A stretch of 64,000 nt of DNA, from contig JALGQZ010000003.1 of NCBI GenBank assembly GCA_023105745.1, positions 75,676,696 to 75,740,695 of the forward strand, read 5' to 3'. The position numbers and the translations under genes were made by a program. This document shows, one piece after another, positions 47,037 to 59,150 of the stretch. The notes beneath the pieces were generated by a model. The model saw nothing but the letters and a program-made list of their open reading frames with translations. It was not told the DNA's origin and made no database searches. Source of the stretch: Austropuccinia psidii. Its lineage: Eukaryota; Basidiomycota; Pucciniomycetes; Pucciniales; Sphaerophragmiaceae. Positions within the stretch are counted from its first letter, which is position 1. The number at the start of each line of letters is the position of its first letter.

Positions 47037-48956
47037 TGTAAGATTTGTCTATGAAACTGATGATAATATACCTATTAATCCACAGTACTATGACTGTTTT
47101 TATGAAATATAATAACAAAATGTTATTATAACCACAATTAAATAATTGAAGAATTATTTCTTTCACGTGTTAAACACTGCTAGTGATTTGAACAGTGAGC
47201 AAGCAATTGTCTACAAGAATCAATTACAACAAGATTTTAATAATAAAACTTCTTATGTTAAAATAATAAAATTATTTGAATATATAATTATCTTTTGCAA
47301 GAATAATTGTAATGGTAATTCTTGAAGAAAACAAATTTTAGAGAAAGACTTTAAGAATTAAAAATAAATTACTCACTAATATTCCAAAGAGCTTATTGAA
47401 AGATAAGGTAGAGAGATTTGACGTAAGATTGTGGATTTTAAGGATCAAACTGAATTTATAACAGTATTACAACAATATATAGTTGCATTCTATGATTTCA
47501 CGTCTTTCTTATTGATTCTGAAATATTTAAAACACTTAAGAATAGCTATAACTGATACTTACTTGATGGTAATAATGATTTAAATGATAATAAGATGATG
47601 ATATGAAAAAACAGCAAGAGGAGGCCTCTTTTAGGTCAACAACAGCTCACAGAGGCGTGCCATGGAGCAAACTGAGAAACCAGTGAGTGAGAAAACAATA
47701 AACCCTTTTGGATTATTAATTGCATCATCTGTTGTCAAGTAAAATTATCATAATTACTTAATTGATGCTTTTATGTGACTACCAACCCCAATATGGTTAA
47801 GAATAAAAGGAGTAACATCTGTAAATCTTCTTTTATTCCAAAATAATCATTTATTTACCAAAGTTATCAATTTTATTGCCAATTTCATCACAGGTTGTAA
47901 TTACTGTGAATTTTTGAAGATTCAGTGTTTCGCGTAGAATAGTCAAAAATGGACTGTAGGTAAAACTTTTAATTTTACTAGTAAAACTGTAATTACTTTT
48001 GGTTGTACAATAGATAATACAGTTCTTCATTGGTCCTGAAGGCTTCAGAAATATTCATTAAAAATTGTATCTTTAATGAATTTTTGAAGTTTTTACGTCA
48101 TTTCTACGTAGAATTGCAAATATCAGTGTTTAACTGGTTGCTATGAGGTAAATCAATGGATACAAGTCCAAAAAGGGTTTTAATTACTCTTTTGGTGCTT
48201 ATAAATGGAAAATTATTAAGAATTTACATGGTTACAGGATTCTAAGTAGCTTTTTACCTCCTTGGCACATCAAAATAGCAGATTATTTGCTATTTTCTTA
48301 TAATTTACTGTAGTTGTAACATGGTAACCAAGTTCCCAAAGTGTTTTAGTTTACTAATTGAGCCAAGATCAGCCATGTATCCAACCTTTGGAGCTGTTAA
48401 CGCCTCTGAGGCCTCAGAAGTTGGGTACCCTGGCTCTCTTTGATGTCTTTTGTCCTCCTTGCTTATTTTTTATGTCAAAATAAAATTTTAAGCTTACAGC
48501 GAGATATCCACTATGGGTGTACCAAAGGTCCATGTAAGAATACCATGATATTGAGTGCTCAAAACATGCATAACACTACTCTCAGTGTCTATGCAACATG
48601 GGATTTCTCACCTTCCCATTATTTTGGCGTGAAATTAAGAAAAACAAAATTTTCATGGATCTCTTATGTGGTATTGATGATGTGGTATCAAAGTATTTTC
48701 CATTTTACCATCTCAAAGAGTTAATTTGATCTTATTCACTCTATGGAGCTACCCTAGATGAATTTATGTGTAGATCCCAAATCTGGCCTTAAAACCATGG
48801 ATTTACTTACTCAATAAAAAGTTATTCATCTTTTCTGAGATCAAAAATGATGAATTTTGGATATATGCATTACTTATGAGTTATGCATAATTCAAAATTT
48901 CTTTTTAAGATAATTGTGGCCTATTTGGGTATGTAAAATATACCTCAAGGCTCACA
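47037..48956 (-). repeat. Solo LTR of family B inside the D 3' LTR
   Basis: On the plus strand it runs from TGTAAGATTTGTC to CAAGGCTCACA, 1920 bp. Flanks are TAAAA (47032-47036) and CAAAA (48957-48961), one mismatch. It is clearly more diverged from the B element LTRs than those are from each other. No internal sequence is present. Confidence 0.9.
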
Positions 48957-48961
48957 CAAAA

Positions 48962-49419
48962 TCTTCCAAAATTATTATATTAAGCGTGAAAAGTAGTTTC
49001 TTTTCTCTTATTATAATAATTTCTCTCTATTATTACTATTAATAATTCTTCAATTAATATAAATAGTATTTATATTAATATATAGCTTTAATATTAGTGA
49101 TATTATAGTTATGAATTGTTTTTTATTAATAAAAAACAATTTTTTACGCCTTTATCATTTGTTGGTAACAATAATAAAGTGCTTCTAAATATATTAATTA
49201 TCAAATATTAATATATTTATTTATCATATTATTTTCTCATAATATAAACTATATTATTATATTCAGTTAACAATATAATTTTTCTTATTCCATAATTATA
49301 ATAAATCTTTATTGTTATAATTATTTTGATCTTATTTATTTTATTTATCAGGACATTCAGAGTACAATAAGTAAAAAAATTAGTAATTTTTACTTATTGT
49401 TTCATAGTCAAACCTTACA
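48962..49419 (+). repeat. 3' LTR of element D, piece 3
   Basis: It resumes at TCTTCCAAAATTATTATATTAAG, matching 3294 onward in the 5' LTR, and ends CAAACCTTACA. Confidence 0.88.
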
Positions 49420-49424
49420 AAAAG

Positions 49425-49577
49425 GAAGAAGAAGAGAGGGATTTTCAGGATAATGATCAGGAGGGAAAAAATTTCAAAGTAAGAATTTCAAAAAAAAATT
49501 GGAGATATTGATATGCCACTCAACAGTGGCAGGGTATTATGGTGCTCAGGAGCCCACCAGTTTCAAGAGGGGGGTAC
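49425..49577 (+). other. Element E sense 3' tail, right piece, with polypurine tract
   Basis: It continues from 1766 and matches the F tail (GATATTG..., CTCAACAGTGGCAGGG, GGAGCCCACCAGTTTCAAGAG). It ends in a G-rich tract next to the LTR. Confidence 0.75.
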
Positions 49578-50326
49578 TGTAACAAACACTACTCAGGGGT
49601 AAGGGAATTCAATCTTACACCACTCAAACACATCAAACCAGAAAACCCATTGTGTGTATCAGTACTCAGTTTCAGCAAATCTTCTTGCTGAAACCTGCAT
49701 ACAGCTTGGTTTATCAATAAAGCCTTTCAACTCTTGTACAAGTTGGATTCACTCAATACAGTTTGGATTCACCATTCTGAAAATGTATTATCACTCAATA
49801 CCCTCACACCTCCTGTAGAGATCCTGTACAGCTGTGCAGGACCTGTATTTTCCAAATTCAATTAAATCATCAATTCCCCTCATGAAAATTCTCTTTTTGG
49901 ATCAGGGCTGGTGATTCTCACATATACCAGCCCCTCTATCTCTTCATTGGGGAGGTTTCCCCAGTTTTTAATTAATATAGTTGATTTATTATTTTATGAA
50001 TATTCTTCCTCTTATTTTTGGGTATTATATTTAGTGATGTTAGGTTAGTCTTTGCATTTCTTCTTTTCCTGTGCAGTATTAGCTGGGGTCACCATATCCT
50101 TATTAACCCTTCTCTTTCCTTCTGAAAGTTTGAAACAGTGGACTTGGAATTGTTTGTTGTTGGCTCTTTCATTTGCTGCTGCTTTTCTTATATTTCTTTT
50201 ATTAGCAATTCTACTTCTATTACACTATTAAGTGTACTCTGTCTTCTTTTATCTTTGAGCCCTTCATGAGTGAGTCCCGGTTTACTGAGTGCCAGGCCCT
50301 CTTCACTTAGAAGAGCCCCTGCAACA
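49578..50326 (+). repeat. 3' LTR of element E
   Basis: It runs from TGTAACAAACACTAC to AGAGCCCCTGCAACA, 749 bp. It is the inverse relative of the F LTRs (733 and 761 bp). Confidence 0.9.
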
Positions 50327-52276
50327 GCCATTTATTATATTACTGAAAGGCTTAAGGATCTCACAGTACAATTATTCATTTGTATATTCTTTATTGGATT
50401 TTCTAAATATTTAATTTTCAACTTAAATTCAAAGTTTCATAAGGTTTAATCAAAATTACAAAAATTGAGTTGAAATTAATGTGTATTTATATTTATTGAA
50501 TTGGCTAAGAATTTTTCCTACAGGATGTAAAACCTGAATGAGCTCAATTTGAATTGGTTTAAAGTCATTTTAATGATTTCAATAAATAAAAGGAAATAAG
50601 CCAAATGGGGCCAGGTTACCCAGCTTTCAGGATCTTCAAGAGATCAATGAAGATTTTTCACCTGTATTGAAGGACTTTGTATCCTATTGAAACTTTAATA
50701 TTGGACTTTGATTTAATATTAAAGTTTAAATTGGTCTATCCCCATCTGGACAGGAATGACAAGCTTCGAAAGGTTAAATCCCCATATGAAGACTTCCAAT
50801 AAGTTTTTTAAGAACTTTCAAAGCTGAATTAAGCTTAAAATTTTAATTTATAGGTGTTAAAGCCTTATTAAAGGTTAGGCTTTGGTTTTTATTTCTAGTT
50901 TACATTGAAAACACCAATAACTTCAAGAATTCCTTGAAAATGAAATTATTAATTTATTTGCTTTAAACCTCTACAAAGCTTATAATTCAAATTTATCTGT
51001 GTATAAATTAAGTTTTAAGTATCTCTTTTAAGCATGATTCATTGGTAATTAGCCTTGAAATTTGATTTTTTGAATTCTTTTTAAACAAAATTAAGATTTC
51101 TTTAAAAATTAATTGAAACTAAATCTTAAGATATTTAAGCTTGAGGTTTCATTTTCAATTCTTTCATGTTATGAGCTTTAATATAGAAAACCTTTTTTAT
51201 ATTTGAGCTTTAAATAATTAGTGCAAAAGAGGCTTTAAAGCTACTTGGAGTTGATAATAACACTGTTAAGTTGAAATTCAAATGAAAAATAAGTTATCTT
51301 AAGCTAAGAATCTTATTTTTAAATATATTTTTTCAGTTTTAAACTCAGAAAACCCTCTATATTCAATATTAATCATGAGAGCTTCTCTGAAGGAAAAAAA
51401 TGGCTGTTATATAACTGTTCTTGTCCATCATCATCATTTAATCAATCACATTGAACATTTAAGCAGGTAAATGTTTATTAGAAGTAATTCTTAAGTATGT
51501 TGTTCTTTATAAATTTTGAATCAAATAATTGAAATCATAGAGTTCAGATCATATTGCTGTAAGCACAGATAATAAATTTCATCTTATAAAATATTTGTCT
51601 TAAATATCTTTTAAAATGCACCAGTTCCTTTAAAAACTCTTAAATCATATTTCATTGTATAAAAATATTTTATTTCTTCAAAATATACATTTTTTGGGGT
51701 TTTTTTGACTTATAAATGTTATTTAATACTATTTTTGTTGAGAGCCTGCAAGCATGTAAAGCTCTATCTGATAAACATACTCCAATTACTTTCTTGAAAT
51801 TTTTCATCTCATTTTCTTTCATCATTTTTTCTAAATTTCAAACACTTAAATTGATTTTATTATAAAATTAATTAAATCTTGTTTCTATGACGGAGCACTA
51901 ATTTTTTTCATAGTATATGTTCCAACTATTTCATTAATTCTTATTGTTAGATTTTCTCCTTTTACCATAACAAATCTTTCTTCATTAAAGAAAAATTACT
52001 TCATTTAGTGTCATTTCAAATTTGTAATTACAAGAATCAAAGAGGATTAATTCTCTTAGAATTAGCACACAGAGCTCTTACTCAATATATATATTTACAA
52101 TTTAAAATACTTAAATTTTATTTTGAAGGATATTAGCACTTTCCAAAGACTTACTGTTGAAGCATAAATTTCAGAATTATATCCTTATAACACTAGTGAC
52201 GCATCTATTACTTTAACTTAATAGTATCCCCATTCTTTTATTTTATTGATTCCTGATATTTAGTCTGGAAGCCACG
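50327..52276 (+). repeat. 5' LTR of element H, right part
   Basis: From TCTCACAGTACAATTATTC onward it aligns with the H 3' LTR starting near 56575. About the first 225 bp of this LTR are missing and would lie left of element E, outside the window. It ends GGAAGCCACG at the G insertion. It is AT-rich, with no gene. Confidence 0.7.
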
Positions 52277-55200
52277 TGTCACAACCATGGATAATCACCC
52301 TCTTGGACCATTTTACAGCATCTCAATTTCATATCTAATTTATGGCAATTTAGCCATATCCATCATTTTCTGGCCAAATTGGCCACTTTCAACTTCTTGA
52401 GCCTTTATATCAATTTCATCATCTGAGGCCAACCTCACCCCTTCACCATCATCCAGCCATTCTAGGCCACTTTCTGCCTTTGGAAAATTTTGGGCATCTC
52501 TCAGTCAACATGGAAAATACAGCCCAAAATACTGTGAAGTTCTTTTTAAGCTTTAAATACATTTTGGCACATTTTCCCATAATATTCCACTTTTCCATAA
52601 AATATGGGAAATGTGCTCAACTGGTCATATCAGGAAAGTTGAGCATTTTTGTGCCAATACAGTTTTAAGCCTGTACAAGCTTGTGCTGGCCAAAACACCC
52701 AAACTGTCCAAAAAAAACCTGCCAGCCTATGAAGCCTTCAAACCCAACTTCTCCAATGTTTTTCTTGGCCATCTTCCAGAAGTCCTTTGGCCATGTTTTC
52801 CCCTAAAGAGCTAAAAGTTCCATAAATGGTTTTATACACCATTATGAATCATTTTTCACCAGAAATCCAATGGTGACCAAATAAAGGGGCCATCCTTCAA
52901 TTTCAACAATACCTTTCAGCACTTATGGCTAAATACTTTTAGGAAGATTAAGTAAGGCTCAAACTTAATGTTTCCTTCAATACCAATCACATCAATCAAG
53001 AGGTATTGGTTCTGTTCATTAATGCAGTATTCCTCCAAGGGAATACTTGTGGTTCATTTCAAGGGATATTCAAGGAGAAGTTCCAAACCAGTTGTCAAAT
53101 GTCAATGCTCCATCAAGCCACCTTGGAAACCGCATTTATTCAATACAGTCTTTTCCATAGAAGCCTGTATTTCAACCATAGACCCTGGGAAGATAATTCA
53201 ACCCTGTTCATTTCCTAATGTAGCCAGGTTTACCTTTCTTCAAGCAATCAATATAGCTTCAAGGATTCAATACAGACTTGTTTTTAGCCTGAAGGAGTCA
53301 AGCTCTCAACTTGCCATATATACCAGCCTCTCTTTCAACCCTGGGGGGTTTTTTCCCCATGTTAATTAATATACTAGGAGTTCTTTCCATTTTTAATTTC
53401 TTTAATCTTGATAGTGAATACTGATATTTTTGAGTCAGTCATTTTCACCTATTTTCTTTCCTGTCAGTGGATTTAAGATGTTTCTATGAAACTGTTGATA
53501 ATATTACTATTAATCAGCTCTACTATGACTCTTATGAAATATAATAAGTAAACTCATTATAGCCACAATTAAATAATCAATTACTTAATTACTTCTTTTA
53601 CTTGTTATACACTACTAGTGCTTATAACAGTAAGAAGTACCTGTCTAAAAGAATCAATTACAATACGTATTTGATAATAAAATTTCTTTATTGAAATAAT
53701 AAAATTATTTTAAAATATAATTATCTTCTGCAAGAATAATTATAATTATAATTCTTTAATAAAACTATTTCTACAAAAAAACTTTCATCATTAAATAAAG
53801 CCACTTACTAATACTCCAATAATACCTTGTATAATATTTTCATAGTGATTTTGACATATTACTTGTTAATTCAAAGGATTAAAATGGTATTATAACAGTA
53901 ATACAGAAATATGATAGTTAAATACTACTTTAAATAGTATATTTCTATCATTTCACATCTTTCTGATTGATTCTGAAAGAACTGAAACACTTAAGAAAAT
54001 TATTAACTAATACTTACTTTTTGGTACTAGAGATATAACTGGAGAATAAGATTATTTGGAAAAAACAGCAAGAGGAGGCCTCTTTTAAGTCAATAACAGC
54101 TCACAGAGGCATTCCATGGAGAAAATTTAGAAAACATTAATACTTTTTGTCTAATGGGTTAAAGAATTTATTGTCATGTAAGATTATCATAATTACTTAT
54201 TTTAGTCATTTTACATGACTACCAACCCATTGATGTTTCAGAAATAAAGGAGTGAAAACTGTCAATCTTCTTTTGTTTTGAAATAATCATCAATTTCTCA
54301 AAGATATCAATTTTATTGGAAATTTCATACCAGATTATACTTTCTCTGAGTTTTTGGATATTAAGTGTTTCACATGGAATAATCAAAAATTGACTGTAAG
54401 TAAAACTTTCAATTTGAATTATGAAGTCATAAATATTTTTGGTTTCTATATGAATTATCTTTTTCTCCATTGGTAATGAGTTCTTCAGAGAGATTCATTA
54501 ATAATTGTATTTTTAATGAATTTTTGAAGTTTTTATCTTATTTCTAGATATAATTGCAAATAGAACAGTTGTAGCTGGTTTCCCTGAGATAAAGGCATGG
54601 ATACTAGTCCAAAAATGGTTTAATTACTTGTTTAAGGCTCTATGAATGGAAAATAATTAATATTTGACATGTTTACAGGAGTCAGAGTGGCTCATTACCT
54701 CCTTGTCATATCAAAATAACAGGTTATTTTCTATTTCTTATTATTTAATGGTACTTTAACTTGTTAACCACGTTACCAACAGGTTTTAGTATACTAATTG
54801 GGCTATGATTGGCCATGGATCCAATATTTAGAGCTTTCTACACCCAAGAGGCCTCAAAAGCTGGGTCACCTGGCTCTCTTTGATATCTTTTGTCCCCCTT
54901 AGCTATTTTCACATCAAAAATAGTAATTCAGGCTTCAATACTGATACTCTTATGGTTGTACCAAAACTGTATCTAAGAAGACTGTATTTTTAAGTGCCAC
55001 AAACATTAATAGCAATAATCTTAGCTTATATTTAACATGGGATTTCTCACATTCCCATTATTTTGGGCTGAAATTGAGAAAAACAAAAAATTTGCACAAT
55101 TATTTTATGTGGTATTGATTATGTGATATTGAGGTTTTTTCCATATTAACACCACACAGAGTTGATTTAAGCTTATTCACTCTATGGAGCTACCCCAGGT

Positions 55201-55657
55201 GAATGTTTGTGTGGAATCAAAATTTGGCCTTAAATCTATTGATCTACTTACTCACAAAAAGGTTATTCACCTTTTCTCAAATTAAAAATGATAAATTTCA
55301 GATATATGCATGACTTATTGGTTATGCATACCTCAGAATTGATTTCAATATTCACTGTGGCCTATTTAGGTATGAGAATATACCTCAAGGCTCACAGTGG
55401 ATATTTGGTGGTCATATCCTTTTCTAACTCCACTATTATTTCTGACAGGTTGAAACAGTTAATAAAGGACTTACCTGGTTTTCTCTTTTTCCATTTGGAT
55501 TTCTTTCTTATTCTGCCTCTCATCTTTGTACTTGTATTATTATTATTGAAGAAATATGCTCTTTCTTATTTCTTTGATTCTTTTGGAGTCTTACAAGTGA
55601 GCTCCTTGATTCCTGAGCGCCAGGCCATTCTTGTTATCCTCAAGAGCCCCTGTGACA
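52277..55657 (+). repeat. Solo LTR of family G, split by a solo B LTR
   Basis: It runs from TGTCACAACCATGG to AGAGCCCCTGTGACA. Flanks are CCACG (52272-52276) and CCACA (55658-55662). Without the nested LTR it is about 1450 bp, against 1493 for the copy at 15604-18850, to which it is inverted. Confidence 0.88.
53472..55396 (-). repeat. Solo LTR of family B inside the second G solo LTR
   Basis: On the plus strand it starts TTTAAGATGTTTC (end changed from TGTAAG) and ends CAAGGCTCACA. A perfect TSD, GTGGA, is at 53467-53471 and 55397-55401. It is 1925 bp, the canonical B LTR length, but strongly diverged. Confidence 0.92.
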
Positions 55658-55662
55658 CCACA

Positions 55663-56317
55663 AAAGAGGACCCAGCTAACATTTAATATATTTCAATTGA
55701 TATTGGATTTAATTGATGAACTAATCACATCCAATAAATTGATTGGAAGTCAAAAGACCTAATTAATAAGGAATTCTTTTTCTATAACATCCTCTTCTGT
55801 CAAAAATAAAGAATCAATGTCAAAATCCTTATTTTTTTACAAAATATATATACCTTATAAGAATATATCCCAAATTCTATAGCTTCATCATTGTAGCTAT
55901 CTCAAAATCTAGTTGTAATCATCATTACTATCTTCCAACAGGAAAAATCAAGCCTATAATGTCATCAACCAAGCAGTACCTGAAGCATTTAACTGCATTT
56001 CTTTGTTCTTGAAAGACATGATCTGTGTTACTGGTAATCTATCAAAAAAATGAAATAGAATACTCAGTTAGATACAGAAACCCAACAAATGAAGATTAGT
56101 GGCTTTCAAAAAGTAAAATACCTGAATTCAACAGGCTTCTTGGAATATTCATACAATAGAAAATATCAATTCCTTCACAAAAATCTGAATTGTGTTCTTT
56201 CCATACTTGGAGAGTATCAGTAGAGAGGTTAGACAGTGGATTATACACCCCCAATTCAATTGTGGTTATCCTATTCAATAAAAAATTGTAGTACAAATTT
56301 TTTGTGATGGTAGGGAC
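55663..56317 (+). mobile_element. Short internal region of element H (deletion derivative)
   Basis: It starts AAAGAGGACCCAGC, comparable to the primer-site text of A, B and D. About 380 bp of AT-rich leader follow directly to the last codons of pol (about 56056-56160: IEYSVRYRNPTNED, stop, WLSKSKIPEFNRLLG), the chromodomain-like end seen in B. Then a polypurine-like GGTAGGGAC and the 3' LTR at 56318. Gag, protease, RT, RNase H and nearly all of integrase are missing. Confidence 0.7.
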
Positions 56318-57493
56318 TGTGAGTTTGTGAGGTATGTATGAAATACCCATCAGGCCAAAAATAACATTTTATACATTTAATTTAGTCATGAACTGACTTG
56401 TCAACTGAATTTAAAACAAAAAATAACAAGAAAGGAGTATACCTTTATTTTTGATAAACAAAGTTAGGAATATTATGTCATTTTTGGATTCTACACCAAC
56501 AATAACTTACAGTAGACCCATAGGGTGTTATACCCAAAAATGGTTATTTCCTCTTTTATTGGAAGTTTTAGAAGTCTCACAGTAAAATTACATATTTTTA
56601 CAGTTCTTACTAAAATTTTTAAATTTTTGAATTTGAAGTTTCATAAGGTTTGTGTAAATTTAGATAATTCTAGTTGAGATTAAGGTGTTGTGCATATTTA
56701 CTTAATTGGCTAACAATTTTCTATAAAGGCTTCAAATCCTGCATGTACTCAATTAGAATTGGCTTAAAGCCATTGTATGGCATTACTCAAATAAAATAAC
56801 AAAATCCACACAAAAAGGTAGGATAAAGGAAAAGGGGGAAAAGGTGGCAGGGTACCCAACGTTTGGTATATGCAAGAGCCCAAATAAGTTTTTCTTCCTT
56901 TATTGAAGGATCTTCAACCTTATTTAAGCTTTAATATTCAACTTCAATTCTATATTGAAGTTTAAACTGGTTTATACCCCTTTTGGACACAAATTACAAG
57001 CTGCCAAAGGGTAAATCCCCATATTTAGGCTTGAAATCAAGTCTTTTAGAACTTTAAAAGCTTAATTAAGTTTTAAAACCTTAAATAATCTCAAAGCTAT
57101 AATTAACAGTATTGAATCTTCATCAAAAATTAAGTTTTAGTGTGTATTGTTATTAAAAATAGCAATAACTTCAAGAAATTTATCAAAAATTACAATTCTT
57201 AATACATTTAATTGGAATTTTAACATAGTTTAAAATTTAATACTATCTGTGTATCCATTGAGTTCTAAATATCTTGCATTTTGAAGACTTTCTGTTATTT
57301 AGCCTTTAAAATACCTCTTTTAATTATTCTTAAAGAAAATGAAATAAAATTACAAAGTAGTTAAAAATCTTTTTTGAAATATTTGTCCTTTGAATTTTAT
57401 TTTGAAGCTGTGCATGTGATGAAAATCAATATAAACAGATCAATTTTATATTAAAACTCAAATGAGAATAAAGTTAGTTGGAGTTAAGAATAA
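56318..57493 (+). repeat. 3' LTR of element H, left part
   Basis: It begins TGTGAGTTTGTGAGG. It aligns with 50327-51300 from about 56545 on (for example AAGTTTCATAAGGTTT and AATTGGCTAA.AATTTT). Similarity stops near 57493 and I did not find the rest. Confidence 0.65.
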
Positions 57494-58939
57494 CACACCA
57501 TGAAAAAAAGCTACCCCTTCCGGTGGGGATAGCAAGTCCAACCTGCTTTCAACCTGGGTCCAAACCTTGTTTCTAGCCTTGAAATAATTTTGCAGATACT
57601 TTCAGCCACAGCTTTGGTCATTCAGAATTTTACTCAATTAAAATGGAAGATCATGGATTTTCCATGATTTTTTTGTTCCCTCATAAATTACATATCAACT
57701 ATTTATTAATGAAAGATGGTCATGAATGGAGCTCATTCCTGAAATGGAAAGAAACTTCTTTCATGAAGATATTTGGAAAAATCTTACATAGTTTCCATTT
57801 TCTTTTCTATTTCAAATAATTAAATCATGTCCCATGTGCTCAAAATCACAACACCTTAATCTGTAGATTTTTTTCCAAGCCAAACTTCAACATATAAGCA
57901 AAAATCAAATTACTGTAAAAATTTCAAACAAAATCTTCCCCAATATAATTCCTTACTGTTACATTCAATACCTCATTTATTCTTGAGAAGGTATAGCCCA
58001 AAAATTGAATTTTTCTTGATAAACAAATAGTTTTTTAATTACCCATTGATATTCTATCTTTCCTCTGGAAATGTTATCTCTGAAAGTCTTTGAGGTTTCA
58101 TTTTTCTCCATTCTTTCATGTAAATGCAGAGTGGTTTCTTTTTCAAATCATTTTAGTCTTATCTACATTATCAAAAATTTTCAGCTAAGATCCATTCTGA
58201 AAGATTCATAAGATTTTCCAATATAGATGTAATAAAAAACCCTTATGATAAAAGATCTCTTCTAATTTGAATTTCCTGTTATGTTGAGTGTAATGATTCT
58301 TCAAGGTATATGGTCTTAAAAAATGGACCCAATTTTTCTCTAAATTGCTGAAGAGTTTTTTTCATGCTTCATCATTATTCAAACTTGATGTGTTTCCCTA
58401 CAAATTTGGAAAGAATTGAAGTATTCACTTCTTACAATGCCCATTACTGGCTCACTCTTCTTCATATATCTCCATAAATTTTGACTCCTTCTTGGAAAAT
58501 TTTTTTGCTTGTAAAACCTTATTGTTTTACCATCCCTTTGGTAAACACTACACATCAATATCATATGTAATTTTAATAATTGGCTATTTTTTTAAAAAAT
58601 TACATTGTTCTCATTGAATTTTAATTTTGAATGTATGTGTTTTTTAGTTAATAGAAAAAAATCAAGTTTTGCTTTTGATCTTTTGCCAATTTTTTTCCAA
58701 GTTTTTTTTCCTTTGATATTTTTGTATTTTTATGTTGTCATTTTTTTATATTTTCAAAACCAAAATTGGTTTTGTTTAATTCTTGTTTTCATTTTATCTT
58801 TTTGACTGGTTTTCATCTCTATTTATTTGAAAATCTACATTTCCTTTATATTTTTTATTTAATTTTCTTTCATCTGTTTTTATTTTATTTCATTTTATCT
58901 ACTTATTTGCAATGTTCTTTTTGTTTTTTACCTCTTTTG

Positions 58940-59150
58940 TTTTTATTTTCTATTTTTATTCTTTTTTTTTCTGGGGTTTAGATACTCCAAATGTGGGCTT
59001 CTGCACCAATTTGGAGTTTTATTCAGCCATTTGTTTGCAATAGTGCTATCAGGAACAAATGTCCAAGTGAAACTCCAAATCAGTGCAGAGGCACTGATTT
59101 GGAGTATCCACACCCCCAAAAAAATCAAAATCTGAATAAAAAGAAATCAA
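58940..59150. repeat. Large imperfect palindrome with nested hairpins
   Basis: The centre is at 59044/59045. The left arm (GATACTCCAAAT, CTTCTGCACCA, ATTTGGAGTTT, CATTTGTT) is the imperfect reverse complement of the right arm. Within the right arm, ACTCCAAATCAGTGC (59072-59086) and GCACTGATTTGGAGT (59091-59105) form a perfect 15-bp stem with the loop AGAG. The left arm has a weaker stem of the same type. T-rich and A-rich flanks could extend the outer stem. Confidence 0.75.

Larger units (their letters stand above)
1767..49419 (+). mobile_element. Element D, Ty3/gypsy chromovirus, split by F, A and a solo B LTR
   Basis: The 5' LTR is 1767-3751. The internal region is 3752-8839 plus 22202-25119. 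The 3' LTR is in three pieces: 25120-26404, 46797-47036 and 48962-49419. Those pieces sum to 1983 bp against 1985 bp for the 5' LTR, which supports the reconstruction. The TSD is ACAAG (1762-1766) against AAAAG (49420-49424), one mismatch. The host is element E. Gag and pol carry many stops, so the element is dead. Confidence 0.9.
1..50326 (+). mobile_element. Element E, chromovirus-type LTR retrotransposon (5' part outside window), split by element D
   Basis: Only the 3' portion is present: 1-1766, then, after the inserted element D (1767-49419 plus TSD), 49425-50326. It has the same order as element F read in its own direction: an opposite-strand gene, a GC-rich block, a sense tail ending in a polypurine tract, and a 3' LTR. 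Rejoining position 1766 to 49425 restores continuous similarity to the F tail (9573-9886, minus strand). E ends at 50326 inside LTR H sequence, so it was inserted into an older H LTR whose left part lies outside the window. Gag and pol of E must lie to the left of position 1. Confidence 0.85.

Noticed and set aside
57512..57535. Helitron 3' hairpin.
   Set aside because: No CTRR end follows at the expected distance on either strand, and no Rep/helicase remnant is present.
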